The notes under the pieces: generated by a model
Told to the model about the DNA's origin: nothing
The model's input: the letters and a program-made list of their open reading frames with translations, nothing else
Database searches by the model: none
Part shown: piece after piece, positions 8,081 through 16,197 of the stretch
Position numbering within the stretch: the first letter of the stretch is position 1
Layout: each line of letters starts with the position of its first letter
Made by a program: the position numbers and the translations under genes
From: Pseudomonas sp. ICMP 561
Lineage (GTDB): Bacteria > Pseudomonadota > Gammaproteobacteria > Pseudomonadales > Pseudomonadaceae
Assembly (NCBI RefSeq): GCF_002699985.1
Contig: NZ_LKBT01000007.1
Location: 80,579-144,578, forward strand
DNA: 64,000 nucleotides
Reading direction: 5' to 3'

Positions 8081-9310
8081 TCACGAACGCCCCGCAACTC
8101 TTGTCCATACCCAAAACCCAAGCGCCACAAGACTAATCGAGCCCCCCAACAAACATACCGCCACCCAGCCCCAACGTGCATAAACCTGGGTGGCCGCAAC
8201 CGCCCCTAGCGCACTTCCAAGCGAGTAAAAACACATGTAAGCACCGACCAACCGACTTTGCGCGTCGGGCCTCGCCGCAAATATCAGGCTCTGATTAGTG
8301 ACATGCACCGCCTGAACCGCGAAATCCAGAACGACCACTCCGACAATCAGTGCGAGCAACGATGTTTCCGCGAACGCGATAGGCACCCAGGACAGCGCCA
8401 GCAATGCCAAAGCAATCCCCGTAATGCGCTGTTCCAAGCCCTGATCGGCCCAGCGACCAGCCCTCGATGCCGCTAACGCGCCCGCTATCCCGGCGAGGCC
8501 AAACAAGCCAATCTGCGTATGCGAAAGACTCAACGGCGGCGCACTCAGCGGCAACACCATCGCCGTCCACAGAACACTGAACGCAGCAAAGATCAGCAGC
8601 GCAAAAACACCCCTGATCCTTAAAGCCGGCTCGGTGACAAAAAGTGTGAACGTCGACAACAGAAGCGCCCAATAGGTGCTTTCAATACGCGGCAAACCTT
8701 TGCTCGGGATAGCCCTCCACAGCACAACGGCCAGGGTCAGCATCAACCCCGCGGAAACAAAATAAACCGCCCGCCACCCGGCCAGATCAGCAATAAGCCC
8801 TGATGTAAAACGCGCAAGCAGGATCCCCAAGACAATCCCGCTCGTTACCGTGCCAACGGCCTGCCCGCGTCGTGATGGCGTTGCCAGCGCAGCGACATAA
8901 GCCACGACCACTTGAACAACCACCGCCATTAGACCGACCAAAATCATCGCACCCAGCAAGGCCGACCATTGCTGAGCAGACCCGACCACTATCAACGCAA
9001 CAGCCGACAGCAACACTTGAGTCAGGATCAAAGCCTTGCGATTGATCAGATCACCCAACGGCACAATAAAAACCAAACCCACGCCGTAGCCAACCTGAGT
9101 GGCGGTGACCACGATGCCGATCATGCCTGGGTCGACGCCGAGGCTTTGAGCCATAGAATCAAGCAACGGCTGCGCGAAATAGACATTGGCAACGGCCAGT
9201 GCGCAGGTGATCGACAACAGCAGCGTCAATGCTGGAGATATCTCGGGAGTGCTCTCCGACCGGGCTTCACAAGAGTCGAGCTCGCTTGCGGCATTGATAT
9301 TGGAGGCCAT
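8081..9310 (-). CDS. MFS transporter
   Basis: A 409-residue major facilitator superfamily permease with about 12 hydrophobic segments, beginning LTLLLSITCALAVANVYFAQPLLDS. The loop after segment 2 has GDLINRKALIL, a variant of the family G-D-R-x-G-R-R motif. The likely role is drug or metabolite efflux. I chose the ATG at 9310 (AAGGATGG just upstream) over the one at 9358, because the longer start would place a palindromic promoter element inside the coding region. It is divergent from an HxlR-type regulator that probably controls it. The substrate is unknown. Confidence 0.88.
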   Translation of the reverse strand: MASNINAASELDSCEARSESTPEISPALTLLLSITCALAVANVYFAQPLLDSMAQSLGVDPGMIGIVVTATQVGYGVGLVFIVPLGDLINRKALILTQVLLSAVALIVVGSAQQWSALLGAMILVGLMAVVVQVVVAYVAALATPSRRGQAVGTVTSGIVLGILLARFTSGLIADLAGWRAVYFVSAGLMLTLAVVLWRAIPSKGLPRIESTYWALLLSTFTLFVTEPALRIRGVFALLIFAAFSVLWTAMVLPLSAPPLSLSHTQIGLFGLAGIAGALAASRAGRWADQGLEQRITGIALALLALSWVPIAFAETSLLALIVGVVVLDFAVQAVHVTNQSLIFAARPDAQSRLVGAYMCFYSLGSALGAVAATQVYARWGWVAVCLLGGSISLVALGFWVWTRVAGRS

Positions 9311-9332
9311 GGATCCATCCTTGATGCTGATT

Positions 9333-9350
9333 CCGGTTTCAATTGAAAAC
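9333..9350. promoter_or_regulatory. Palindrome between MFS and HxlR genes, possible operator
   Basis: GGTTTCAATTGAAAACC forms a near-perfect dyad in the divergent promoter region. A related GGTTTTAATCTGCAACC lies about 30 bp further on. The position fits an HxlR-type operator. Confidence 0.4.
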
Positions 9351-9451
9351 CACTTCATTGATTTCTACCAAGTCCGGTTTTAATCTGCAACCAGTTTTTC
9401 ATGGCGTTGCTGCTGGCGAGACTTCCTCTGATGGCTGATCGGGAACCCAAA

Positions 9452-9907
9452 ATGGCGAATCATTCAACTGTCCAAGGCGACGAATGCCCAGTGGCAAGAA
9501 CCCTGGAAGCCATCGGCGATCGCTGGTCGCTGCTCATCATCCGCGACGCCTTCGACAACGTTCGACGGTTCGGCGAGTTTCAGAAAAACCTCGGCATGGC
9601 TAAAAACATCCTCGCCGCACGCCTGAAAACCCTCGTCGAACTGCAGATTCTCGAAATCCACCCCGCCTCAGATGGGAGCGCCTACAAGGAATACGTGCTG
9701 ACAGAGCGCGGCCGTGCGGTCTTTCCCATCGTCGTCTCGATGCGCCAATGGGGAGAACAGCACCTGTTTCAGACGGGCGAAGTGCATTCGGTGCTGCTGG
9801 ATAAAGCGCGTGAGCAGCAAGTGGTTGAGTTAGAGGTTCGGTCTGCAGAAGGGCGACTGCTTGGGCCGGAGGATTGTTATCGGGGGCGGGTGGTTAAGGG
9901 GGCGTAA
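9452..9907 (+). CDS. HxlR-family transcriptional regulator
   Basis: A 151-residue winged-helix regulator of the HxlR/DUF24 family. The hallmark CPVARTLEAIGDRWSLLIIRDAF starts near residue 11, followed by RRFGEFQKNLGMAKNILAARL, the recognition helix, and a wing ending YVLTERGRAVFP. The N-terminal Cys is one that redox- or aldehyde-sensing members use. I chose the ATG at 9452, since the in-frame ATGs at 9401 and 9431 have no ribosome site. The divergent MFS gene is the most likely target. Confidence 0.9.
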   Translation: MANHSTVQGDECPVARTLEAIGDRWSLLIIRDAFDNVRRFGEFQKNLGMAKNILAARLKTLVELQILEIHPASDGSAYKEYVLTERGRAVFPIVVSMRQWGEQHLFQTGEVHSVLLDKAREQQVVELEVRSAEGRLLGPEDCYRGRVVKGA

Positions 9908-10031
9908 TGGCGGGAAGACTACTCATCAACTCAGCTCACCCCAAACCGGACAAAAGCACGCTATAGCGTGTGGTCATCCGGGCGGCAGCATTGAAAAATG
10001 GCTCGCAATTACGCAAGGACTCGAGCCATTT

Positions 10032-10316
10032 ATGAACTGCAATGAATCCGCTTCACCTCCTGAAACGCTGACCAAGCTCCAAGTCGTCAGCGCTATGTAC
10101 GACTATCTGATGACAAGCTGGGAGGAGCTGCCTGACAAGAACAAGCGGGCATTGGGGTTTGATTTCGTTGTAGGGAGCGAAGGTGAGGAGGCCGCCCTGA
10201 ATCACTTGGCCCGGCTGTTCATGGAGTATGCGGATTTGTCGTTTCGACGGGCATTGGTTGCCAGGCGGAGAAGGCTTGGTCTGGATGCTTATTCAGACTC
10301 CGCATCTGCTGGTTGA
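10032..10316 (+). CDS. Small hypothetical protein
   Basis: A 94-residue acidic-to-basic protein that I do not recognise. It looks helical and has no membrane segment or motif. The middle reads MYDYLMTSWEELPDKNKRALGF and the end is rich in Arg. An AAGGA lies about 12 bases before the ATG. It is placed between the HxlR gene and the RsmX-like RNA. Codon use looks like that of its neighbours, but its reality rests only on length and position. Confidence 0.5.
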   Translation: MNCNESASPPETLTKLQVVSAMYDYLMTSWEELPDKNKRALGFDFVVGSEGEEAALNHLARLFMEYADLSFRRALVARRRRLGLDAYSDSASAG

Positions 10317-10355
10317 TGAGTTGTTATCCAGGCCGTTTGAAAAGTCTCAATCCAC

Positions 10356-10374
10356 ACATAGCCAAACGCTTACA
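10356..10374 (+). promoter_or_regulatory. GacA-type upstream activating site, imperfect
   Basis: ACATAGCCAAACGCTTACA has one perfect half of the GacA box (GCTTACA) and a weak second half. It is centred about 66 bp before the predicted start of the RsmX-like RNA, the usual distance. A promoter with TTGCAG (10397-10402) and TAGTCT (10419-10424) follows. Confidence 0.55.
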
Positions 10375-10430
10375 CATGATAGAGAAAAACTGCCATTTGC
10401 AGACCTGCCCGACAGGCATAGTCTTGTATT

Positions 10431-10545
10431 CAACCACTGACGAGCAGGAAGCCCGTCAGGATCAAGGATGATCGACCATGAAAGGATGCCGCCGACAGGG
10501 AGTTGGAATGGTACTGGACAAAAAACCCGCTTCGGCGGGTTTTTT
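10431..10545 (+). ncRNA. rsmX: RsmX-like CsrA/RsmA-sequestering small RNA
   Basis: A stretch of about 115 nt has seven GGA motifs in short hairpin or linker settings (CAGGAAG, CAGGATC, AAGGATG, AAAGGATG, CAGGGAG, TTGGAAT, CTGGACA). It ends in a strong terminator, AAAACCCGCTTCGGCGGG followed by T6. This is the build of the Rsm sRNAs, which bind RsmA/CsrA and so lift repression of target mRNAs. Expression is normally switched on by GacS/GacA, and an imperfect GacA site lies upstream. I call it RsmX from length and the ordered GGA pattern. The exact 5' end is estimated from the promoter. Confidence 0.82.
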
Positions 10546-10546
10546 A
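10521..10546 (+). terminator. Terminator of the RsmX-like RNA
   Basis: The stem AAAACCCGC / GCGGGTTTTTT with a TTCG loop and T-run is a strong Rho-independent terminator. From 10547 to 10748 I see nothing convincing. Confidence 0.95.
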
Positions 10547-10749
10547 TTGATGCCTTGTTTTGCCGGTTTTTTTGCGCTTAACACTTCTGTCCCGCCCCAG
10601 TGTCTGTTTGCGAAAACGCCTCAGTTCTAATCGGCTACTTAGCAGCGATTGAAGGAGGTATTGCAGTGTTTACTGTGTGTCGCGGTGTAGTGCAGTTTTT
10701 CCCGAAAAGCTTCCAGTCGAGCGCGGGAGGCACGAAGAATTTCATTTCA

Positions 10750-10778
10750 GGTAACAAAGCCGAGCTTCAGGTTCGGCT
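10750..10778 (-). terminator. Terminator-like hairpin after the glycosyltransferase
   Basis: On the minus strand, AGCCGA...TCGGCT (10758-10778) is followed by TTGTTACC. It is a short hairpin with a weak T tract, 170 bp past the stop codon at 10949. Confidence 0.5.
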
Positions 10779-10948
10779 CATCATGAAAGCCGTCCCAAGA
10801 TTTGACAGGCCTCAGTGCATTGGTAAACCGCTCAATGACTACCCCCGACCAGCTTGGCAAAGAGCGGCTTCCCCGGGGAAATGCACCGTTTGTGCACCCC
10901 CGATACAAAACTCCGTTCCATACGGTTTTTCGATAACAAACGGGCCAT

Positions 10949-13900
10949 TCAATCTGCCAGCCAGGCTCCTCGCCACGCCAACAGGTGTTCTTCCCTGAGC
11001 ATCCAGTTATCGAGTACCAGGCTGCGCAGGGCATCTCCGGCCCCGGCGCTGGCGTCGGGTTCGGCGAGATGTTCGCGAATAGCGGCAATCCAGTCTTTTG
11101 GCTTGTTCCTGACCCGGGTCACCGGCAAATCGCCGCGATAACAAAGGATGTCCGAGCAGATCACCGGGAAGCCACAGGCGCCGTATTCCAATAATCGTAA
11201 ATTGCTTTTGCAGGCGTTGAAAAAGTTGTCTTCCAGGGGGGCCAAAGCCAAGTCCAGGTTTAAGCTGGCCAGATATGCCGGGTACTTCTCGATACTCACG
11301 CCCCTATGAAACTCGTGGACATAGGGACGCAGTGCCGGTGGACACATGCCCATAAACACCCATTCCACTTCCCCAGCCAGTTCACGAACCACTTCGGCAA
11401 TCACTTGCAAGTCATCGCGGTGGCTCGAGCCACCTGCCCAGCCGACCCGAGGCTTGCGGCCTTGTTGGCGATGGGTGATCAGGCCGCTCCACCACTGGCT
11501 TGGCAGGCGGTTCTCTACCACGCGAATGTCGGCGTTAAAACCCTTCAGCGCATTGGCCAGTGGCTGGGTCGACACCACTAACCGGTCGCACAGCCCCACG
11601 ACTTTTTTCAGGCGCTTGGCGATGTCTTCGGGAAGCAGTTCGCGGGTTCCGTTGCCGGTGGGCACGTCGAGCATGTAGTCATCCAGCTCGTAAACCTTGA
11701 AGGCCTTGGAGAATGCCTTGGCGTCCTGGATCATTTCCAGCTGAGGTGTTGTGAATTGTCGCTGGAAAATGATCGTGTCCGGCGCCATGCGCTCAAGCTC
11801 TACCGGTTGACGCAGCCAGTCGCTCACCGCGCCCTCTACCAGTTGCGCGGCTTTCAGGGCAGCGAAGGGCTGGCGTACCCGATAATGTCCGCTGCCGAAA
11901 GAGTCGCCGGGGTAGCACAGCGCGTAAGGCAACGGGCGACTGGCGAACGGTTGCCAGCCGCCCTCGCTACGGGATTCGTGCGCGAAGCCGCTGCCTTCCA
12001 GGGTCAGGTTGCGGTTGTAGGCCGGGTCGTTGGCGAGCTGCGGCAGCCAACGCCGGTACATCACCGATTGTTCGCGCTTGAAGCGTTCTCGCTTGGCTTC
12101 CAGCTTGGTCGTGTCAACCTTGTTCTGGCTCACGTTGGCTTCATGCATGAGCACCGCATAAGGCGTCCAGACAATCAGTTGCCCGGCCTGGCCGACTTTC
12201 AGGCACAGGTCTACGTCGTTATAGGAAACCGCCAGGCTAGCCTCGTCCATTCCTCCCACCTGGTGATACAGCTCGGTGCGGATCATCAGGCAGGCAGCGG
12301 TCACCGCGCTGTAGTTCTGGTCAACCTGCAAACGGTGAAGGTAGCCGTTGGACTGCATGGGGTCGCCGACGAATGGGTGGTCTGCCACGCCGCGCAAGCC
12401 GAGTACCACGCCTCCATGCTGGATAGTCCCGTCGAGGAATAATAATTTGGCGCCGACTATCCCCACTTCCGGCCGCTGAGCGTGATGGAGCATCGCGCCA
12501 AGCCAGTCCCCGTCAATGACGGCGGTGTCATTGTTGAGCAGCACCAGGTAATCGCCCCGGGCCTGGCTGACGGCAAAATTGTTGATTGCCGAATAGTTGA
12601 AAGGGTGAGGGTAACGCAGGATACGCACCTTGGCGTCGTTCAGGCGCTCCATACCCGTTAACCAATCCTGGGCTTCGGCGGTCTCACTGTTGTTGTCGAC
12701 GATGATCAGTTCGTAGTTCGTGTAGCGGGTTTTCTCCATTAAGCTTTCGATGCAGCGCATCAGCATCGGCAGCTGATCTTTTGTGGGGATCACAATGGAC
12801 ACCAACGGCTGCCCGGCGTGTTGGTAAACGACCCGGTTGGCCATCGGCAAGGGGCCTGCGTGCAGTTCATGAGCCACGCCCAGGCGCTGCAAGTGCGCCT
12901 CGACGATTGCCGCGGAGTGCGCGATGACCTGGCCTTCGCCGAGCCACTGGCCGAAGTTGATTACTTGGTGTACCAGCACTTCAGCGAGATGCCCGACGGT
13001 GCCTAGCCCATGAGTTTCAACTAGCCGATAGAGCAGGTCATGGGGCGCCAGTTCGGCGAAGGCGGGATCGAAGCCGTCGGCACCTAGCACGGCCTCGCGG
13101 CTGAAGGCCAGGGCTCGACCGACATACGGATAACTTCGCAACAGGTCCAGGTTCAGATCCGGCTTGAACACCGGATTCTGGCATCCAGTTGCGGTCAGCG
13201 AGTCTTCATCGCTATAGCAAACGCTGACGCCGGGGTTCAGGGCGATGCCCTCGGCGAGCAACAGCAGCGCGTGGGGGGCGAGTTCGTCGCCGCCCCGCAG
13301 CAGGTAGCACCAGTCGGTCTGGATGTCCTGCAGCAGCTCATTGAGCTGGCTCGGCCAAGACTCCGCCAGCGGCAGCCAGACCAGATTGTCGGTCGGCGTC
13401 ACCCCTACCGGTTCGGCATTGGACAGCACTACGATGGCCGCCGCCCCGTAAAGCTGGCGGTCGATGCTTTCCAGACTGGAACGCAACAGCGCAATGTCAC
13501 CGGTGGTATCCGTCAATACCAACAACACATCCGGTTGACTCGGCCAGCTCGCAAGTCGCGTCGGCAAACCTTCGAACTCGGCGGCAGTCAGTTGCCGGGT
13601 GTCCAGCCAGCGCCGATACAGGTTGATATTGCGCTGCTGTTTGCCGAGATCCGCCAGCACGCCGAAAAAGCGTTCAAAGGCGTGTGCCAGTGTGCCGTTG
13701 AGCTGACCACGCTCGGTTTCGAAATCTTTGCCCGTCAGTTGTATCCTTTCCAGGGGGGACAACGCTTCGGTGCGCACGAAGAACATGGCGCCGGCAAAAA
13801 AATCCGCCTCATTGATTCGTTGTTGATCAATGCCGGCACGTTCGGCCAGGGTGACCAGGTGCGTGCGTTCGCTTTCATCGAGGTTTTTGATGACCGGCAG

Positions 13901-14398
13901 CCGGTACTTATCGATGCCAAGCATTGGATGGTGCGCCGGGTCGGCAAGGTATTCTACCGATCGGCGGAAGCGTACCGGGCTTAGCAGATCATCGAAAAGG
14001 TCATGGGCAGAGGAGTTAGTCACGCCCAAGTGCACCGTGCGCCTGGTGTGCAGCTTGATCAGTGTGTGGATGTTATCGGCACGTAAAAACGGCAGCACCC
14101 GCAGGAATGGTAAAACATCCCTCCCGTGATCGGGCACCCGGTACAGCGAATAACTCAGCCCGCTGGCCGCTAACTGGGTACGTACCGTATCGTCACGGCC
14201 GGTCACGCAAGTTACGTAGAGGTGCAGGCGTTCTTGCAGGTGAATCAAACGGACCAAAATGTCTCGCAGCACATCGGGCTGACAGACATGAATGACCACG
14301 CCAACTGGCGGCTCACCGTTTTCGAGAGAGGGATGCTCCATGACCAGCACTTCAAGCTCCTCGATCAACGGGTCATTACGCCTCGTACGATCTTGCAT
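10949..14398 (-). CDS. Large multi-domain glycosyltransferase
   Basis: A 1149-residue cytoplasmic protein. Residues about 30-270 resemble the RgpF/rhamnan-synthesis region (HGRDVLPFLR, LIKLHTRR). Residues about 290-490 look like a degenerate GT2-type fold, with YSDEDS near 395-400. Residues about 532-780 form a clear GT2 domain (VSIVIPTKDQLPMLMRCIES, and LLNNDTAV as the metal-binding region near 620). From about 830 to the end lies a GT4-like part (VYELDDYMLDVP, GWAGGSSHRDDL, LEYGACGFPVICSD). Such proteins build polysaccharide or O-antigen chains. It stands alone, with no other LPS genes beside it. Start: AGGGAAAGGT directly before the ATG. The sugar and acceptor are unknown. Confidence 0.88.
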   Translation of the reverse strand: MQDRTRRNDPLIEELEVLVMEHPSLENGEPPVGVVIHVCQPDVLRDILVRLIHLQERLHLYVTCVTGRDDTVRTQLAASGLSYSLYRVPDHGRDVLPFLRVLPFLRADNIHTLIKLHTRRTVHLGVTNSSAHDLFDDLLSPVRFRRSVEYLADPAHHPMLGIDKYRLPVIKNLDESERTHLVTLAERAGIDQQRINEADFFAGAMFFVRTEALSPLERIQLTGKDFETERGQLNGTLAHAFERFFGVLADLGKQQRNINLYRRWLDTRQLTAAEFEGLPTRLASWPSQPDVLLVLTDTTGDIALLRSSLESIDRQLYGAAAIVVLSNAEPVGVTPTDNLVWLPLAESWPSQLNELLQDIQTDWCYLLRGGDELAPHALLLLAEGIALNPGVSVCYSDEDSLTATGCQNPVFKPDLNLDLLRSYPYVGRALAFSREAVLGADGFDPAFAELAPHDLLYRLVETHGLGTVGHLAEVLVHQVINFGQWLGEGQVIAHSAAIVEAHLQRLGVAHELHAGPLPMANRVVYQHAGQPLVSIVIPTKDQLPMLMRCIESLMEKTRYTNYELIIVDNNSETAEAQDWLTGMERLNDAKVRILRYPHPFNYSAINNFAVSQARGDYLVLLNNDTAVIDGDWLGAMLHHAQRPEVGIVGAKLLFLDGTIQHGGVVLGLRGVADHPFVGDPMQSNGYLHRLQVDQNYSAVTAACLMIRTELYHQVGGMDEASLAVSYNDVDLCLKVGQAGQLIVWTPYAVLMHEANVSQNKVDTTKLEAKRERFKREQSVMYRRWLPQLANDPAYNRNLTLEGSGFAHESRSEGGWQPFASRPLPYALCYPGDSFGSGHYRVRQPFAALKAAQLVEGAVSDWLRQPVELERMAPDTIIFQRQFTTPQLEMIQDAKAFSKAFKVYELDDYMLDVPTGNGTRELLPEDIAKRLKKVVGLCDRLVVSTQPLANALKGFNADIRVVENRLPSQWWSGLITHRQQGRKPRVGWAGGSSHRDDLQVIAEVVRELAGEVEWVFMGMCPPALRPYVHEFHRGVSIEKYPAYLASLNLDLALAPLEDNFFNACKSNLRLLEYGACGFPVICSDILCYRGDLPVTRVRNKPKDWIAAIREHLAEPDASAGAGDALRSLVLDNWMLREEHLLAWRGAWLAD

Positions 14399-14708
14399 AC
14401 CTTTCCCTCTAGCGTCTCAATGAGTAAATAGCCGAAAAACAACGCTATAGCCCGATTGCAACCTGCTGAGTTCTTCATGTCAATGAAGTTATCGTCAGGG
14501 TCGAGATAGGGGGCGTAATAGAGACTGATCAGAAATAGTTGGCGGGTAAGGTGGTCGCGCGATTGCCAGGCAGATATTCCTGTGCGTCCTCGGCAAGGGC
14601 CGTCATGGCGGTGAGGACCATCTGACACAGGAATGCCTGAAACTACCGAAGAGCCAAGCTATCAGGAGAGATTCTTGGGCGGGGCAGGGTTATTCGTAAG
14701 AAATTAAA

Positions 14709-14729
14709 AAGCCGGCTTGTGGCCGGCTT
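14709..14729 (-). terminator. Intrinsic terminator, minus strand
   Basis: AAGCCGGC and GCCGGCTT form an 8-bp stem with a 5-base loop, followed on the minus strand by TTTTTAATTTC. It lies 75 bp past a small open frame ending at 14804 and implies transcription from the right. From 14399 to 14708 I see no gene or motif. Confidence 0.8.
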
Positions 14730-14803
14730 CTCAAGGACGAACTTGGTTTGTTTTTGGCAAACCGTGCTCGCCTTTAACAGGTGCGCTCAGCGAGTGGCGC
14801 TAA

Positions 14804-14977
14804 TTAGGATGGTGACGCTGACCAGGTTTCAGTCTGGGCGTAACCGTCGGCGTCGAGGCGTTGTGTGCTTCGGGTCGGGATGGCGCAGAGGATACTGATG
14901 TTCGCGGCGCTTGCCCAGTCTTGAAACACTTTGTTGGAAGATCCGTCGTTAAGGCTGCTGGAGAAATGAAAGTCCAT
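14804..14977 (-). CDS. Small hypothetical protein or gene remnant
   Basis: A 57-residue frame from the ATG at 14977, or from a GTG at 14989. It begins MDFHFSSSLNDGSSNK and ends ETWSASPS. I do not recognise it. It has no good ribosome site and starts just after a REP doublet, but a strong terminator follows on the same strand. It may be the tail of a lost gene. Confidence 0.3.
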   Translation of the reverse strand: MDFHFSSSLNDGSSNKVFQDWASAANISILCAIPTRSTQRLDADGYAQTETWSASPS

Positions 14978-14995
14978 CTGACGCGCCACGATTCT

Positions 14996-15068
14996 CTGTA
15001 GGAGCTGCCGAAGGCTGCGAAAGGGTTTTCATGACTGAACGATTCGCAGCCTTCGGCAGCTCCTACAG
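14996..15068. repeat. REP doublet with longer arms
   Basis: The 26-bp arms CTGTAGGAGCTGCCGAAGGC... and their exact reverse complement are separated by only 21 bp. The head (GCCGAAGGCTGCGAA) differs from that of most other REPs in the window. Confidence 0.85.
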
Positions 15069-15096
15069 ACAGGTGACCACCCTGCGATGGATCAGC

Positions 15097-15822
15097 TCAC
15101 CGAAACGCTATCCCATGCCGCCGCGTGTTCAGCGTCGACCACCAGAACACCCAGCCCAGCACGCGTATACCTTGTTGCTCGATCTGTTCTGCCGTGAACA
15201 GCTCGTCGGGGTATTCGGCGCTGTTGTGGCTGCGCAGGCGCAGGCCGTTGCCGGGTAGGCGGTAGAGGTATTTCACGCGCAGCATGCCACCGTGTTCCAG
15301 GGCGTACATTTCGCCGTCGATGATTCGGGTCAGGCCGCGGTCGATGCCGAGTACGGAGCCGTCCTGGATCTTGTCGGCCATGCTGTTGCCGATCATGGCG
15401 ACGCAGATGGCGTTGTCGATGTTGATATTCATGCTTTGCAGCACATGCAGCGGCAGGCGGATTTTCTTGCCGGGGGCTTCAGCGATAAGGGTGTCGCCGG
15501 TGTCCGATTCGGTTTCCTTATAGACCGGCACTTCCACGTCGCTGCGCAGCGAGCTGCGGTTGGAGTGGCGGGACGCGCCGCTGTCGCCGCCATTGTTTTC
15601 ATTGGCCGAGTCGCACGGATGCTTGGGGCCTTCGCCCGTGCGCAGCCACCGTGCGTTGACGGTTAACAGTTCAGCCACTTCGTCCAGACGGGCCATGGGG
15701 ATGCCCCGCTTGAACCAGTTGTTCACATGCTGAGGCGTGACCTTCCGGTTGGCGGCGAAGTCCGTGGCTGAGAGGTGGCACTCCCGCAGGAGGGCGCGTA
15801 GTCGATCACCTGATGTATTCAT
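15097..15822 (-). CDS. S24-family repressor (LexA/CI-like, PrtR type)
   Basis: A 241-residue repressor. The HTH is at residues 5-40 (LSATDFAANRKVTPQHVNNWFKRG), and the S24 serine-lysine peptidase fold is C-terminal, with the catalytic Ser at 147 (MIGNSMAD) and Lys at 184 (MLRVKYLY). Such proteins usually hold prophage or pyocin genes silent and cut themselves at Ala-Gly or Cys-Gly after RecA activation. Here residues 60-140 contain neither pair. No phage or pyocin genes adjoin it, only a 30-codon divergent frame. The name PrtR is a resemblance, not proven. Confidence 0.87.
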   Translation of the reverse strand: MNTSGDRLRALLRECHLSATDFAANRKVTPQHVNNWFKRGIPMARLDEVAELLTVNARWLRTGEGPKHPCDSANENNGGDSGASRHSNRSSLRSDVEVPVYKETESDTGDTLIAEAPGKKIRLPLHVLQSMNINIDNAICVAMIGNSMADKIQDGSVLGIDRGLTRIIDGEMYALEHGGMLRVKYLYRLPGNGLRLRSHNSAEYPDELFTAEQIEQQGIRVLGWVFWWSTLNTRRHGIAFR

Positions 15823-15840
15823 GACCCTGAGTTTACGGCG

Positions 15841-15866
15841 CTCGTTAGCGGGTTTAAATAAACGAG
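15841..15866. promoter_or_regulatory. Dyad CTCGTT-N14-AACGAG, possible operator
   Basis: The 6-bp arms at 15841-15846 and 15861-15866 bracket GTTTAAATAAAC, itself partly palindromic, 18 bp upstream of the repressor start. GTAAACA- or TGTTTAC-like words recur at about 15963, 16011 and 16053. It may be an autoregulatory site. Confidence 0.4.
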
Positions 15867-15874
15867 GTGTTCAA

Positions 15875-15967
15875 ATGAGCGGTGTGTCTAATTGTCCTGC
15901 GAGCCCCGGGATTACAGGGTTTGACGGGTTTTGTAGGGCGCTTCTGTCATTGGTTTGTGGCGGGTAA
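15875..15967 (+). CDS. Possible 30-residue peptide divergent from repressor
   Basis: The frame MSGVSNCPAS... of 30 codons ends at 15967, with AGGTG seven bases before the ATG. Divergent placement is typical of genes controlled by such repressors. It is too short to assess further and may be chance. No other gene is seen from 15968 to 16197, only repeated GTTTA-type words and the hairpin near the pyrophosphatase end. Confidence 0.3.
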   Translation: MSGVSNCPASPGITGFDGFCRALLSLVCGG

Positions 15968-16151
15968 ACAGTGCGGATTTTGTTCAGCGCGCAATGGCAG
16001 GCCTGGAGGTCTGTTTATCGGGTTTAACGGGGGAAGTTATTTGTTTGGCGGGTGTTTACTGAAAAAACTGATTGTTTTCGCAGAACGATCAATCGGCATG
16101 AATGTTTGCCGGGAGCGTTTTAAAGAAGCGGAGGGTTTTGCGAGGGATGTT

Positions 16152-16180
16152 AACGGAGCATCTGTTGCAGATGCTCCGTT
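16152..16180 (-). terminator. Perfect hairpin after pyrophosphatase gene
   Basis: A 13-bp stem, AACGGAGCATCTG / CAGATGCTCCGTT, with a 3-base loop lies 18 bp past the ppa stop. The T tract is weak (GTTAACAT). It is probably the ppa terminator or an mRNA end stabiliser. Confidence 0.65.
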
Positions 16181-16197
16181 GACGATGCAGCAATCGA

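Noticed and set aside
10600..10998. 132-codon plus-strand frame after the RsmX-like RNA
   Set aside because: No ribosome site or motif, and it overlaps the end of the glycosyltransferase gene.
14365..14628. 87-codon minus-strand frame upstream of the glycosyltransferase
   Set aside because: It overlaps the glycosyltransferase start out of frame and has no ribosome site.
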